From contig JADQBQ010000004.1 of NCBI GenBank assembly GCA_016278505.1, forward strand, positions 25,930 through 89,929: a DNA stretch of 64,000 nt. Reading direction: 5' to 3'. Position 1 is the stretch's first letter; every line of letters starts with the position of its first letter. Below are positions 39,436 through 50,138 of the stretch, piece after piece. The notes under the pieces were generated by a model, which was not told the DNA's origin, did no database searches, and saw nothing but the letters and a program-made list of their open reading frames with translations. Position numbers and translations under genes: made by a program. The stretch comes from Clostridiales bacterium. GTDB lineage: Bacteria > Bacillota > Desulfotomaculia > Desulfotomaculales > VENG01.

Positions 39436-40926
39436 TTGAGAGTGGAGCAAAATCAACCAAAACACTCATTTGTGCTTTTTACTCATAGAGTTGACCATAA
39501 AATGTTTAACCGTCTATTGGACTACAATAAGCAGGGAATTAAGGTGTACCTTTTCACTACCGATTCCCTGGAACATTATGAAACAGATGCTGTTTTGGAA
39601 GAAGCAAGGAAGTACGGATTTTTGTATTGGCATGAAATCCCAATACACGAAGCATTACCGAAGAATAAGGTTGAATTTGTAGACGGCCAAATTACAAACC
39701 CGCAACTGTATGACTACCTGTGCCAAAAATCATCTTTTAACCACGAACAATATTCCATAGAACATGAAAGGTCCGATAACCATTTGATGATATCGGCCGG
39801 TGCCGGCACCGGTAAAACTACCATCATGATTAACCGCCTGCTCTTTCTTAAGCATACCATGCCCGCCCTCTCGTTTGCCAACATAATCATGATTACATTT
39901 ACAAATGAAGCAGCGGTACAAATGCGCCAAAGACTCACATCACTACTAATGAACTATTACTACATTACAAAGAACAGGCGTTATTTGGAGTGGATTGAAG
40001 AAGCCCAAAGGTTGCAAATCTCGACGGTGCACTCCTTCGCAAAAAAATTCTTGCAAACGGCGGGGCAGGAGTTGGGTTTTCCTTCTTCATTCTCAGTTAG
40101 GTCATTCCGGTTTGATAAAAAGCACATTATTCAAAAGTGGATTAATGAGTTCGCTCGCCTTTATCCGGACCAATTCCAACACTTTGCCTTTATCCCACAG
40201 TACCATCTTGTTAACGCAGTAATCTTCGTCAATACAGTATTGGAAAATAGGTCCATAAGTGCAGATAAGATTGCCAACCAGTTAGATTTAGGTCACGATA
40301 AAAAACCCTTTTCAGTTCTTCTAAAGTACCTGTTGTATCACTTGCAACAAGATTTAAACCAGACTAAAAAGGAAGAAAACAAATGGGAAATGTCAGATCT
40401 TGTCCGCGAACTGGAGCGTTTAAAAGGTACAAGCAATCTGCAAGGGAAATTTGACACCCTTTATTTAATGGTGGATGAATTTCAAGATACAGATATTGTC
40501 CAGGTAAGATTTGTTTTATGGTTATTGGATAAACTAAATTTTAGGCTATTTGTGGTGGGGGATGAAAAACAGAGTATATACCGTTTCCGGGGTGCAGATT
40601 ACACGGCCTTCAGACAGCTGGAGGAAGGAATCAAAGCACGTGGTCAAAAGCTAACCCAAAAGTCCTTGGTCAAGAACTATCGTACAACCGCTAAACTACT
40701 AAACCAGTTAAACCCTTTATTCGAGCAGTGGGACAAAGATGTTAGCAAATTTCACTGTACCGGCAGCGACCGGCTGGAGCCTGTAATAATTGAAACGGAA
40801 TCCAGTAATGGATTGGATAAATTCATTACCTGGGCCAAGCTAAAGGAAATTCTCAATAAGTTGATTGACCAGGAAACGGCTATCCCGCGACCTCCTCATT
40901 ACCGAGATAAATCCTTTGTATTATAA
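39436..40926 (+). CDS. UvrD/Rep-like SF1 helicase, C-terminally truncated, with N-terminal extension
   Basis: ISAGAGTGKTTIMINRLL (Walker A), LMVDEFQDTDIVQ, VVGDEKQSIYRFRGADYTAF; ends before the usual C-terminal motifs. Confidence 0.85.
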   Translation: MRVEQNQPKHSFVLFTHRVDHKMFNRLLDYNKQGIKVYLFTTDSLEHYETDAVLEEARKYGFLYWHEIPIHEALPKNKVEFVDGQITNPQLYDYLCQKSSFNHEQYSIEHERSDNHLMISAGAGTGKTTIMINRLLFLKHTMPALSFANIIMITFTNEAAVQMRQRLTSLLMNYYYITKNRRYLEWIEEAQRLQISTVHSFAKKFLQTAGQELGFPSSFSVRSFRFDKKHIIQKWINEFARLYPDQFQHFAFIPQYHLVNAVIFVNTVLENRSISADKIANQLDLGHDKKPFSVLLKYLLYHLQQDLNQTKKEENKWEMSDLVRELERLKGTSNLQGKFDTLYLMVDEFQDTDIVQVRFVLWLLDKLNFRLFVVGDEKQSIYRFRGADYTAFRQLEEGIKARGQKLTQKSLVKNYRTTAKLLNQLNPLFEQWDKDVSKFHCTGSDRLEPVIIETESSNGLDKFITWAKLKEILNKLIDQETAIPRPPHYRDKSFVL

Positions 40927-41028
40927 CTTACTTACTTAAACTCGCACACAAAGAAAACAACACTGCCCTTCCGTCAATTTTCTCTTTGAGATAAAGTTCA
41001 TAATATGAATCGCTCGAATATCATAGTT

Positions 41029-41961
41029 TCATTTACGATTTTTGGGTTTTGACTTTCTTCTAGGTGGCCTTGCCCGAAGTTCATAACCTGCTATTTCGGC
41101 AATCCTTTTTATACCTTTATAGACTGTACTCGGATCCAATTCTTCATTGTGTTCATCGCAAACCTGCTCAATAAGTTTGTTATTAAACTGGCATTCATTG
41201 AAATATTTAACATATTTCTTCCATCTTAAAGGGTATCTTTGGACTCCCTTTTGAATTTCGTCCCAGTTATCTTTTATATCTTTTCTGGTTATTCCTGGAT
41301 ACAACTCTAGAAAGCTCTTATGCTTAGTTGTCGCTTTACCATCTGAACGCCTAAAACCTTCCAAAAAACCATGCAAATGTGGATCATTCTTCTCCATATG
41401 TGTATCCAAATCAAAATTATATATATGCTCTATTAATTTTTCCGCATAGATTAACTTAATTAAATAATAGACGCCAGAAATGTCATTAAAACTATGTAAA
41501 TATATTTTTTTAAAATGTATCTCTGGTAGTTCGTCAGTTTTAAAGAATATGCACCTTAATAAAAATCTTTGCACAGGATCATCATAGTTGCCAATTATAG
41601 TCGGAGGGCTTTCCGGAAACCAAATATCTGAGATCCGAAATATTTCTTCACAAAAATCACGGGCATATTCCCATAAGTAAATAAAAATCTCTCTATACTC
41701 AAAGACATCCTCTAAACGAAAAAAACCCGGCTTTAATTCTTTTAAGTAAATATTGTTTTTGTAGTTTTTATCCTTTATTACCTTTAATAAACACCTAGAA
41801 AATATTTTGGCTTCCGCATCCAAATCCCTAGATACTTCAACTGGATATGGCTCTACATTAATATTATGTCTTTTTCTGAATAAGGTCAGGCTTTCTTGAA
41901 ATTCAGGGTCATTAATTATTACACATGATCTAATCATGGCACTTAATTCCATGAAGAACAC
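41029..41961 (-). CDS. hypothetical protein, 310 aa
   Basis: ORF track; basic C-terminus ELRARPPRRKSKPKNRK; no family recognised. Confidence 0.6.
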   Translation of the reverse strand: MFFMELSAMIRSCVIINDPEFQESLTLFRKRHNINVEPYPVEVSRDLDAEAKIFSRCLLKVIKDKNYKNNIYLKELKPGFFRLEDVFEYREIFIYLWEYARDFCEEIFRISDIWFPESPPTIIGNYDDPVQRFLLRCIFFKTDELPEIHFKKIYLHSFNDISGVYYLIKLIYAEKLIEHIYNFDLDTHMEKNDPHLHGFLEGFRRSDGKATTKHKSFLELYPGITRKDIKDNWDEIQKGVQRYPLRWKKYVKYFNECQFNNKLIEQVCDEHNEELDPSTVYKGIKRIAEIAGYELRARPPRRKSKPKNRK

Positions 41962-42033
41962 TCCAATCTGTGGGGGAGGCTAATACGAAAGTATATAATT
42001 ATTTCATGAACAATCTAGCGCATGATTTCGAAA

Positions 42034-42258
42034 TTAACTATTTGTATATAGCATCTTGCGCCGTTTTTTAACGCACTCAATCTCAATACAACGGATCACA
42101 ACATCACCAGTCTGCAGAGTAGTGCACAGGATATCCCCCGGTGCTTTAACCGATGATATTACTGGCTTTATTCCAAGGTAGTTTTCTAGGTACGGTGCGG
42201 AAACTATTTCGACTTCCTCAGTATCATCAGAAAAACACTGCAAGTACTTGCCGTCCAA
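42034..42258 (-). CDS. hypothetical small protein, 74 aa
   Basis: ORF track; position only. Confidence 0.35.
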   Translation of the reverse strand: MDGKYLQCFSDDTEEVEIVSAPYLENYLGIKPVISSVKAPGDILCTTLQTGDVVIRCIEIECVKKRRKMLYTNS

Positions 42259-42340
42259 ACTCTCTTCAGAAGGGCTGGCCTTTTTTATAGGCCCTCTCTC
42301 CAGTTGGCCATTCCTTAGGGTTCGGACCTCTTATTTAAAA

Positions 42341-42661
42341 TTATCGAGACAGCAAGGTTTTTTTCTCTATCTCTAACTCAGCTCTTTGCTTTTTAAGTTG
42401 ATGGGTGTATCTCTCTATGGACTCAAGTATGGGAGTATGAGTGTATATTTTTATTAGGTCATATTGATTGGCTATTTTTTTTATTTCTATATTGATTTTA
42501 AGGAGGGACATATTAATTTCATCTATTGTGGCCCGCTTTCCTTGGACCTCGGCTGCTTGCATTTCCTCCAATTTTTGGTCAAGTATTTCTTGTGCCTTTT
42601 CAACTTTATTTTGCTTGACATATTGAAGAATGTCACTAATAATACCGCCTGTCATGTCCAT
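42341..42661 (-). CDS. small coiled-coil protein (last tightly linked gene of the dynamin operon)
   Basis: Charged helical composition; 3-bp gap to preceding gene. Confidence 0.65.
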   Translation of the reverse strand: MDMTGGIISDILQYVKQNKVEKAQEILDQKLEEMQAAEVQGKRATIDEINMSLLKINIEIKKIANQYDLIKIYTHTPILESIERYTHQLKKQRAELEIEKKTLLSR

Positions 42662-42664
42662 TCT

Positions 42665-43114
42665 CTACTTTTCCTTCAACGCACTCTTTATCGCACAATC
42701 AAACGTATCAAGGACTTTCTCTTTTACTTCATCTGAAATATGTGATTGGTTAAGATATGCATACAAATCACGAAGCATACTTTGAACTCGTTCGCTCTTA
42801 CTTTGCATCGTTTGACGTTTCTCAATTTCACGCCGCACAAAGTCTTCTGTTTGAACACGCATTAGATCAATTCCTTTATCCATGCGTTTTATCTCCGCTT
42901 CAGATGCAAGTTCCACTTTATGGATATCTACAATATCCTTAAAAATATTGACGACATCGGGTAAAGATTCAAGTATTTTCAATCTCACTTCATGTTCTCG
43001 TTCGCGTTCCCGTTCATCAGGCTTATTAAATCTTCCAAACGGAGCATCAACAATTTCACCCTCAAATACTTCTGGTTGCTCGACTCTTTGTAGCATTTGC
43101 CTTCGTTCAGCCAT
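42665..43114 (-). CDS. small helical protein in the dynamin operon
   Basis: Overlaps dynamin-like gene 3 by 1 bp; highly charged helices. Confidence 0.7.
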   Translation of the reverse strand: MAERRQMLQRVEQPEVFEGEIVDAPFGRFNKPDEREREREHEVRLKILESLPDVVNIFKDIVDIHKVELASEAEIKRMDKGIDLMRVQTEDFVRREIEKRQTMQSKSERVQSMLRDLYAYLNQSHISDEVKEKVLDTFDCAIKSALKEK

Positions 43115-44931
43115 TAGCTTGCAATCCTCTCCCTTTCAATATTTTGCAATATGGATTGGATTTCAGATAACTGTTCCTCAATCCTATTGATGTTTTCTTC
43201 ATTTCCTTCATACTCTTTTAATGAAAATGCTTCTTTATATTCTCTAAAGAAGCTCTCTACTTGCTCAAGGTTATGCCTCTTCAATTCTAACAGGTCATTA
43301 TCGACTGCTTTAATGGATTTTTCTTCCCAAAGCGATACAGCTTTCCCAACCTGTTTGATAAGTTCTGACTGCCATAGCGCTACTTCATATAAGTAAAAGC
43401 CTGCTTCAACGATAACCGCTGCTGCGGCACCAATCGCCCTCGTTGATGTGGCACCTATTCGACTTAAAAATCTAGCAAGTTGGTTATGAGTCTCCCTAGA
43501 AAAAGTCTTCCCAACTAAGTCACCAGCCTTTTTAAGACCTTTTTTTGCAGCATTTGCAACACCAGCACCTGCTCCGCCAACCCCACCATATTGGCGGAAA
43601 AAGGCTTGAAGTGCTTGGTCAGCAAAACGTTGGGCAACCCTATTACTAACATTTAAAACCAGTTGCTCAAAAGCCCTATTTTCGATATGGATTTTTCTTT
43701 CCAACTTCTGGACAGCGGCATTTAACATCGAATCAATTTCTTCATTTAATTGATCTAACTCTCTTTCAATATAGGCCCTTATATTCTTTGTTTCTTTCTT
43801 AGCAAGCATAGGCATGAGATGTGTTTGGACATACCCTGCACATTCCTGTTGATGAGTCCAACGGTTAGATGATGTAATTTCTGATTGAATGCAAGCAACA
43901 ATTTCATCTGCACTGCTTTTAAACATTTTCTTAGTTGTTGTATTTACTCTTTCAAACGTACTTTCTATTTTAGTTTCCACAACCTGCTTTTTAGCTAGAA
44001 ATTCTGCTGATGTTTCTTCAAGTAATTTCCTCTCTTCATCGGTAACCAACTGTTCCACTTTCCGTTTCTCTAAGTACCCCTGAACATCAAATAGTAAGCT
44101 TTTTTGAAACCCTAAAAGGGAATGATGGAGGGCCATTTTTCTTTTTTCAGAAGAGATTTCATTTTTAATGCTCTCCCACAACTCCTCGGCTGCAGGCAAA
44201 GGCGGTTCACCATCCATGGTAGAGACTTCTCCATGCACAAGATAAACGGGAATCTCTTGATGAAGTAAGTCCTGAACGTGATTTATAATTTCCTTTACTC
44301 TTCGGTCATTTGTCGCTTTATTTTCGGGAGTCCGATTAATAACTAGATAAAATGTCATATCTTCTCTAAACAGCTCTTCAATTAACCCAATGAACTCTGC
44401 ATCACTTTCGTTTACACCTACCCGATAACTGATAACATATATAATAATATCGCTATTCGGCATAAAGGACTTGATAATTTTTTCATGATTTTCATGAATA
44501 GAACCATATCCTGGTGTGTCAAAGAAACGTAGACCTTTCAATCCTTTTGGATAAGATGGAGTTAGTAGCCTTAGCCGTTCATACTGTTCTGGCAAGTTTT
44601 TGCTAAATTGCCCGAACTGTTCTTTAGTTAACGTCTCCAATTTAGCATTTTTAGTAACGGCAAAGTATTCAAAGTTTTTTATAGCTGGATCATCCATGAT
44701 TTCAACAACAGCCCCTGTCGTCGGGTTCGGACCAGTACGAAGGATGTTACTTCCTAAAAGACCATTAAGAATACTGGATTTTCCACTGCTTGTTTCACCA
44801 AGCAGCGTAACAAAGCTCTCTGGATATTCAATGCGTTCTTGCAAAAAATCAAATAGCGTTCTAAAGTCCTGACACGCAACTTTATCAACTACTGTCTTGA
44901 TAGATTTCATATTACTGACTAATTGGTTCAT
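43114..44931 (-). CDS. dynamin-like GTPase 3
   Basis: G1 LLGETSSGKSSILNGLLG, G2 NPTTG, G3 FFDTPGYGS, weak G4 NRTPE; C-terminal Gly/Ala-rich hydrophobic segment. Confidence 0.88.
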   Translation of the reverse strand: MNQLVSNMKSIKTVVDKVACQDFRTLFDFLQERIEYPESFVTLLGETSSGKSSILNGLLGSNILRTGPNPTTGAVVEIMDDPAIKNFEYFAVTKNAKLETLTKEQFGQFSKNLPEQYERLRLLTPSYPKGLKGLRFFDTPGYGSIHENHEKIIKSFMPNSDIIIYVISYRVGVNESDAEFIGLIEELFREDMTFYLVINRTPENKATNDRRVKEIINHVQDLLHQEIPVYLVHGEVSTMDGEPPLPAAEELWESIKNEISSEKRKMALHHSLLGFQKSLLFDVQGYLEKRKVEQLVTDEERKLLEETSAEFLAKKQVVETKIESTFERVNTTTKKMFKSSADEIVACIQSEITSSNRWTHQQECAGYVQTHLMPMLAKKETKNIRAYIERELDQLNEEIDSMLNAAVQKLERKIHIENRAFEQLVLNVSNRVAQRFADQALQAFFRQYGGVGGAGAGVANAAKKGLKKAGDLVGKTFSRETHNQLARFLSRIGATSTRAIGAAAAVIVEAGFYLYEVALWQSELIKQVGKAVSLWEEKSIKAVDNDLLELKRHNLEQVESFFREYKEAFSLKEYEGNEENINRIEEQLSEIQSILQNIERERIAS

Positions 44932-44933
44932 TT

Positions 44934-46748
44934 TTAAATAGCCACCTCTATCTTTTCCAAATAGCTTAAATCGTCTTCAATCTTCTGACGCCGTTCCCCA
45001 ATCTCTTCCTCAGAGAGTTTTATGTTCCGGCGGTGCTCTTCCCTATCAGCTTCTAGTTGTTTCTCTTGTGCTGCTATGAACTGCTCTAAACTTTTATTTA
45101 TACTGGTAAAATAATCGTCAACATGGTCATTGATTGAATTAAGTAAACTATCTTTAAACTCTTCGATTGGTCCTTCTAGATCTGACATTGTAGCTTCCAT
45201 TCGCGTATCCTCAACATATTCCTTTGTTTTCTTTCCGATAAAGCTTGAAAACAAACTAATGCCAATGCCTACCACACCACCTACGACAGTACCAACTGGC
45301 CCCCCAATCGCTGTGCCAATCGCTAAACCAGCATAGATTCCTGTTATTGAACCGCCAATGCCAATGGTTGGTGCCAACCCCTTTTCGTACTTAAATGCTG
45401 ATTCCTTGTAAAAATCAGCAAGACCGTTGTATGTGTCATCCATATTTCTTACTTCCAGGTCTCCGATTTCAACTTCCATGAGCTTTTTCACTTCAAATAA
45501 CTTGTCATTTAATCCTTCAATGGCATCTAAGGCAAACATCTGCTCATTTTCTCGAAGAACCCTGGTTAGAAGATCACCATCAACAACTTTATTACCCGTC
45601 ACCCTCCTCATTTCATTACGTAGGTTTTCTGCTTGTTTCTTACTTTGCACATGTGCGTAGTTTCGCAAATCCGTTTCGAATCGTTGAATACTCAGCCTAA
45701 TTTGTGAAATTTTATCCCTGTTAGAATTAATAATATCCTCAAACTTTCTTTCTTGTTCACGGTACTTTTTACGAAGTGTTTTTCTATCTAACTGGCTGTC
45801 TCGCAATTGTTCTTCAAGCTTGCTTTTGATTCTTCCAACCAATAGTCGAATATCATCTGAAAACTTTTCAAAAATTGTAGTCCGCCATGTTTTCGCGATT
45901 TCTGAAATGTAATTCCTCAACTCCGGAATTCCAGACTCTTCCATAACGACTTCATCATTTTGAAGACAACTATTTAGGGCTTTATATACATTTACAATCC
46001 GGATGTCAATATTTTCGTTTGTTTTGTGGTTTCTTGCAATTTCCGTTAACACATCCTTGTTATGCTTTAAACCCTCATTTACCTCTTTCCAACTTTCATC
46101 TGTCCATTGGTTTTGTATAAACCATGCCTTTGTCAATTTTGGCCATGCGGTGCTTAAAAATACTCGCTCACTTCTGGTGATTGGAGGAACCGTTCTCAAC
46201 AAAAATATTGCTGCAGACAGCTTTTCAATATAATCCATAGTTGTTTTTACATTTCCCTGAGTAAGACTAGATACGCCTGGCAAATCAACAAATACCAGAC
46301 CTTCTTTTAATATGGAATCGTTTTTAAAAATTACAATATGAGATACGTTTTTCTGATTAGCATAATTGTAATAGTTATGTACGTATTGCTCAATTTCCTT
46401 TGCTTCATACAAGATATTCGGTTCTTTTTCATCTAACAAATATACGCAAATCTGGCCATCAATATCTTTACCATATCGAACTTCGACAGGGATACAAGTT
46501 GTTTCGTCAGCATCAACGGGCAAAATCAAGTCATCCATTAATAATGCATTAAGGAGACTACTTTTGCCTGAGCCTTGAACCCCTAATACAGGTATTAAAA
46601 ACTCATCTTTGCTTATGTTATTAAGCTTGTGAGATATGTAATTTTTATACGTCTCCTTTCCTCCATCTCCAGTTAAAATCGGCAAATACCGGTCTGCTAA
46701 TTCCAAAAACCTTTCTTCTTCTATTATTGACTTAATCTTTACTGTCAC
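44934..46748 (-). CDS. dynamin-like GTPase 2
   Basis: G1 VLGVQGSGKSSLLNALL, G2 DETTC, G3 FVDLPGVSS, G4-like NQWTDE; glycine-rich hydrophobic hairpin. Confidence 0.88.
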   Translation of the reverse strand: MTVKIKSIIEEERFLELADRYLPILTGDGGKETYKNYISHKLNNISKDEFLIPVLGVQGSGKSSLLNALLMDDLILPVDADETTCIPVEVRYGKDIDGQICVYLLDEKEPNILYEAKEIEQYVHNYYNYANQKNVSHIVIFKNDSILKEGLVFVDLPGVSSLTQGNVKTTMDYIEKLSAAIFLLRTVPPITRSERVFLSTAWPKLTKAWFIQNQWTDESWKEVNEGLKHNKDVLTEIARNHKTNENIDIRIVNVYKALNSCLQNDEVVMEESGIPELRNYISEIAKTWRTTIFEKFSDDIRLLVGRIKSKLEEQLRDSQLDRKTLRKKYREQERKFEDIINSNRDKISQIRLSIQRFETDLRNYAHVQSKKQAENLRNEMRRVTGNKVVDGDLLTRVLRENEQMFALDAIEGLNDKLFEVKKLMEVEIGDLEVRNMDDTYNGLADFYKESAFKYEKGLAPTIGIGGSITGIYAGLAIGTAIGGPVGTVVGGVVGIGISLFSSFIGKKTKEYVEDTRMEATMSDLEGPIEEFKDSLLNSINDHVDDYFTSINKSLEQFIAAQEKQLEADREEHRRNIKLSEEEIGERRQKIEDDLSYLEKIEVAI

Positions 46749-47488
46749 TATTTGTTAGACCTCCCTCTAAACCACTTTTTGAAAAATGGTTGATTAGCCC
46801 ATTTTATTTCCCTCTCAACTTCTTCAACCCTACTTGAAATATTATTCAGTTCTTTTTCAACACGACTCAAAACCTTGGTTTCTATTTGATCAAGGCATCT
46901 CCCAACTTTGTCCTCAATTGTCTCAAACACGTACTGTACACGAGTTTCATGATCATTTTGTTTTGTTTTAATTTCGTTTAATTGTTCATAAACCTCTATT
47001 TTGATTCTATTGCTACTATCCTTAAACTCTTTACTTTCTTTTTGAACTGATTGGTGAAGTATACTTGTTGTTTCCACAATCGTTGTAATTTGTTTATTTA
47101 AGTTCTTACCAAGTTCCTCGATATTTTCAATTTTTCTAGTAACCAAACTCAGAAGTTCTCTTTTTTCGGCCAGCAATACTTCTTTGACCGCATCAATTTG
47201 TTTTTCACTATCTTTTTTGATTGAATTAACTAGTATATTAAGGTTATCTTCTAAAGTGTCCGTTAAATCCCCCATATCTTCTTCAAGCCGGGTAGTCTCC
47301 TTCGCAATATTTTTTTCTATATCTCTAATATAATCATGCAGCTGGGAAGACATTGCTTGCACCATTCTGTTATTGTCACTCTTAAAACTCTCAAAACTTT
47401 GTTCAACTCCTTTTGACATCCTACTTTCAACTAATTCCAGAATTGATTTCGTTGTCTCATCGACTTCAATCATTACAGATTTGCTCAT
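46748..47488 (-). CDS. coiled-coil protein between dynamin-like genes
   Basis: Long helical heptads; basic C-terminus FFKKWFRGRSNK; overlaps both neighbours. Confidence 0.75.
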   Translation of the reverse strand: MSKSVMIEVDETTKSILELVESRMSKGVEQSFESFKSDNNRMVQAMSSQLHDYIRDIEKNIAKETTRLEEDMGDLTDTLEDNLNILVNSIKKDSEKQIDAVKEVLLAEKRELLSLVTRKIENIEELGKNLNKQITTIVETTSILHQSVQKESKEFKDSSNRIKIEVYEQLNEIKTKQNDHETRVQYVFETIEDKVGRCLDQIETKVLSRVEKELNNISSRVEEVEREIKWANQPFFKKWFRGRSNK

Positions 47489-50138
47489 TAAAAATTCCTC
47501 CTCTGCAGTCTATTAGTGCTTTAATAAATGAACGAATATGATCCTCCTCACCAGGAATAGCTGTTAAATATTGATAATTAACTTTTATATTATGTAGGAA
47601 TTCTTGAGCATCTGCGATTATGGTTTTGGGTTCGTTCAGTTGCAAACTCGCCATGGAGTACAGTGGGTTTTTATCGTTCACAAGGACCTTTCCTTTTTTT
47701 AATAAATTAAGTTCACAAATTAGTTCATACAAAACACGAACTGCTTCATCTAAATTGCGACCTTCTTTGAATTCCTGGATTGATTGAATAACGCAGTTTA
47801 TTGGTATTTTATGACAGTTTGGCATTTCATACAGCAAACTCTTAATAAACCTTTTTCTAGCTTGTCCACTTTGTATCAGATGAATTAGTACATAAATATT
47901 ATAATTACCATTTTGTAATAGCAACTTTAGCTCCTTAAACACCTGGGGATGGAGCATCTGTTCATTCACGAACAAGAGTTTATTATTTTTTTTGGGGATA
48001 ACCATTCCGTTATTTTCGAGCTTCTTCTCTTCATCTGTACTGAAGGTTATATTTAAATATCGTTCGGAATAGGACAATAGAGAATGGGTATCCCATCCCC
48101 AGATCAAAGTACGAGTTAAGTTCTTTAGATATTTCCTGTCCTCCCTCTGGACCAACTCCCAACACTTCTTAAAGTGAAGGTTTAGGAAGTGATAACTTAG
48201 TTTAAAAAGGTAAAAGGTTTCTTCTTGAATGCTAACTTGCGAATAATCCTTCGTTGTCTCTTTTGCCTGTGTTTTTTTCTGTGACTTCACCGAAGTAATT
48301 CTTTTAAATTCCTCTTCCCCTTTCACCGTCCTAACGACTCTTTTTATATCTTCCAAGACAGCAACCATTTCTTGCTGTTCCAATAAATTACTGCGTTTTT
48401 GTTCAAGTTCCATACTCTGTCGTTGCACTTCTTCTTTCGCCTTCGTCAAAAATTTACCTAAACGATTTTGCCATTGATCAATAAAACCATAGAAGGAATG
48501 AGATAATTTTTGTTGATAGGAATTTAAACCTTTTGATATAGCTTGAAAATCAATAACCTCAACATCCTTAGTTTGATACTCATAACCCCAATCCTCATCT
48601 AGAAAATCACCAAAAAATCTGGCTATTTTATTACCTAAACCACTTTTTTTTCTTCGATGTTCTTCTTGGATAATTTTCTTTTTTACGGAAAAGTAGTGCT
48701 GGGTGCGAACGGATTTAGGTAAAATATCATTTTCATAATCCTTTGACTGAAGATTTAACAATTCTAAAAAATCACTTACTTTTCCATTCAGGTCCCGTAT
48801 ATTTGCAATAAATGCTTTTTCTATTGTTTTAGCTTCATCTCTTATATAGTTTAGCAATTCTGTGCATGAATCAGTGTCTTCGTTATCTAACATTTCTATT
48901 TTGTTTATTGTTGCTGATGTCTCTTTTTCAAGCTGCACCAGTTTTTCCATGAGAATCTCTCTTGCAGACACTGTTTTATCATTTAGCTGCTTCTGTTTAT
49001 CATGTAGGTATTGCAACTCTCTTTCCTGTTCACTGGTAATTTTCTCAAGAGTTTCCACATCACCGACAATTTTTTCTTCACGTTCTTGGATGCTCGTTAA
49101 ATGTCTTAAAATCTGATTTGTCCGTTCTACATATAACTTTGGCCTAATTATCTTTTCATGCTCTTTCATATTGTCAACTAAAATGTTAAACTTGGATTGT
49201 CTTATTTTCTGACAATCACTCTCTCTCCTACCGTCAACAGCTCTTTTCGCAGATAACTGAACAATATTAACTATCTCATTCAGATTGGGATCAATGCTTT
49301 TTAATATCCTTTCAATTCTCTTAATGTGTTCCCTTGCCACTTGGTCTTTCGTCTTTAATACCTCTCCACCTTTGCCAATTTTAGGTTCCACGGAATCAAG
49401 CATATTTTGGATAATGATTAACGGTTTCTGATGCTCATAAATCGTATGTAATATTTCCCTTGTAATTGAATCGGAGTTTGCTTTTAAAGTGACCACATAC
49501 ATACATAAATCTACAGTTGGTAATAGCATCTCCATCGTGATCTGTTCATGCTTTTCAAGTCCGTGGGCGTCTAATCCAGGGCTATCAATAATTTGTATCT
49601 TCTCAGGAAAAAGAAAGTTGGGTGATTTAACATTAATTATTTTTACTTTATATTTGTTGTTTTCGTTAAAGCGCTCGTCTCCATATATTTGAATTTTCTC
49701 TCTCAATTGATTCTTCGGTATGTTGACAAAGGTTCCATTTTCAAAATAAACTACAGCCTCGACATATTTGCCCTTAGAGCAGGTAATTAATGTACCTGAA
49801 GTAGGTCTAACAGCCGTCGGTAGGATGTCATCTCCTAATATGGCATTTAATAACGTCGATTTACCGCTACTGGTTACCCCTACTAACCCCACTCGAATGT
49901 AATTTTTTTCCCACTGGGACATTCGGTCATTCAACCAATCAATATTGCTTTTGAAATAACCCTTAATGGATTCGTTTTTCGAAAAGACCTTAATTAGTAC
50001 TTGTGCTATTTGTTTCTCGTTTTTAACCTTGTTCACTTTTATTAACCACCTAGTTTTAACTCTTGTAATATTCATATTAACAGTGCCTAAAGTTGTTAAG
50101 TTTATTTTACCGGTTACACTTCTGGCCGATCTTTGCAA
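47466..50138 (-). CDS. dynamin-like GTPase 1 (large)
   Basis: G1 LVGVTSSGKSTLLNAILG, G2 RPTSG, G3 IIDSPGLDAHG, G4-like NMLD; true start probably internal to the track ORF. Confidence 0.88.
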   Translation of the reverse strand: MQRSARSVTGKINLTTLGTVNMNITRVKTRWLIKVNKVKNEKQIAQVLIKVFSKNESIKGYFKSNIDWLNDRMSQWEKNYIRVGLVGVTSSGKSTLLNAILGDDILPTAVRPTSGTLITCSKGKYVEAVVYFENGTFVNIPKNQLREKIQIYGDERFNENNKYKVKIINVKSPNFLFPEKIQIIDSPGLDAHGLEKHEQITMEMLLPTVDLCMYVVTLKANSDSITREILHTIYEHQKPLIIIQNMLDSVEPKIGKGGEVLKTKDQVAREHIKRIERILKSIDPNLNEIVNIVQLSAKRAVDGRRESDCQKIRQSKFNILVDNMKEHEKIIRPKLYVERTNQILRHLTSIQEREEKIVGDVETLEKITSEQERELQYLHDKQKQLNDKTVSAREILMEKLVQLEKETSATINKIEMLDNEDTDSCTELLNYIRDEAKTIEKAFIANIRDLNGKVSDFLELLNLQSKDYENDILPKSVRTQHYFSVKKKIIQEEHRRKKSGLGNKIARFFGDFLDEDWGYEYQTKDVEVIDFQAISKGLNSYQQKLSHSFYGFIDQWQNRLGKFLTKAKEEVQRQSMELEQKRSNLLEQQEMVAVLEDIKRVVRTVKGEEEFKRITSVKSQKKTQAKETTKDYSQVSIQEETFYLFKLSYHFLNLHFKKCWELVQREDRKYLKNLTRTLIWGWDTHSLLSYSERYLNITFSTDEEKKLENNGMVIPKKNNKLLFVNEQMLHPQVFKELKLLLQNGNYNIYVLIHLIQSGQARKRFIKSLLYEMPNCHKIPINCVIQSIQEFKEGRNLDEAVRVLYELICELNLLKKGKVLVNDKNPLYSMASLQLNEPKTIIADAQEFLHNIKVNYQYLTAIPGEEDHIRSFIKALIDCRGGIFNEQICND

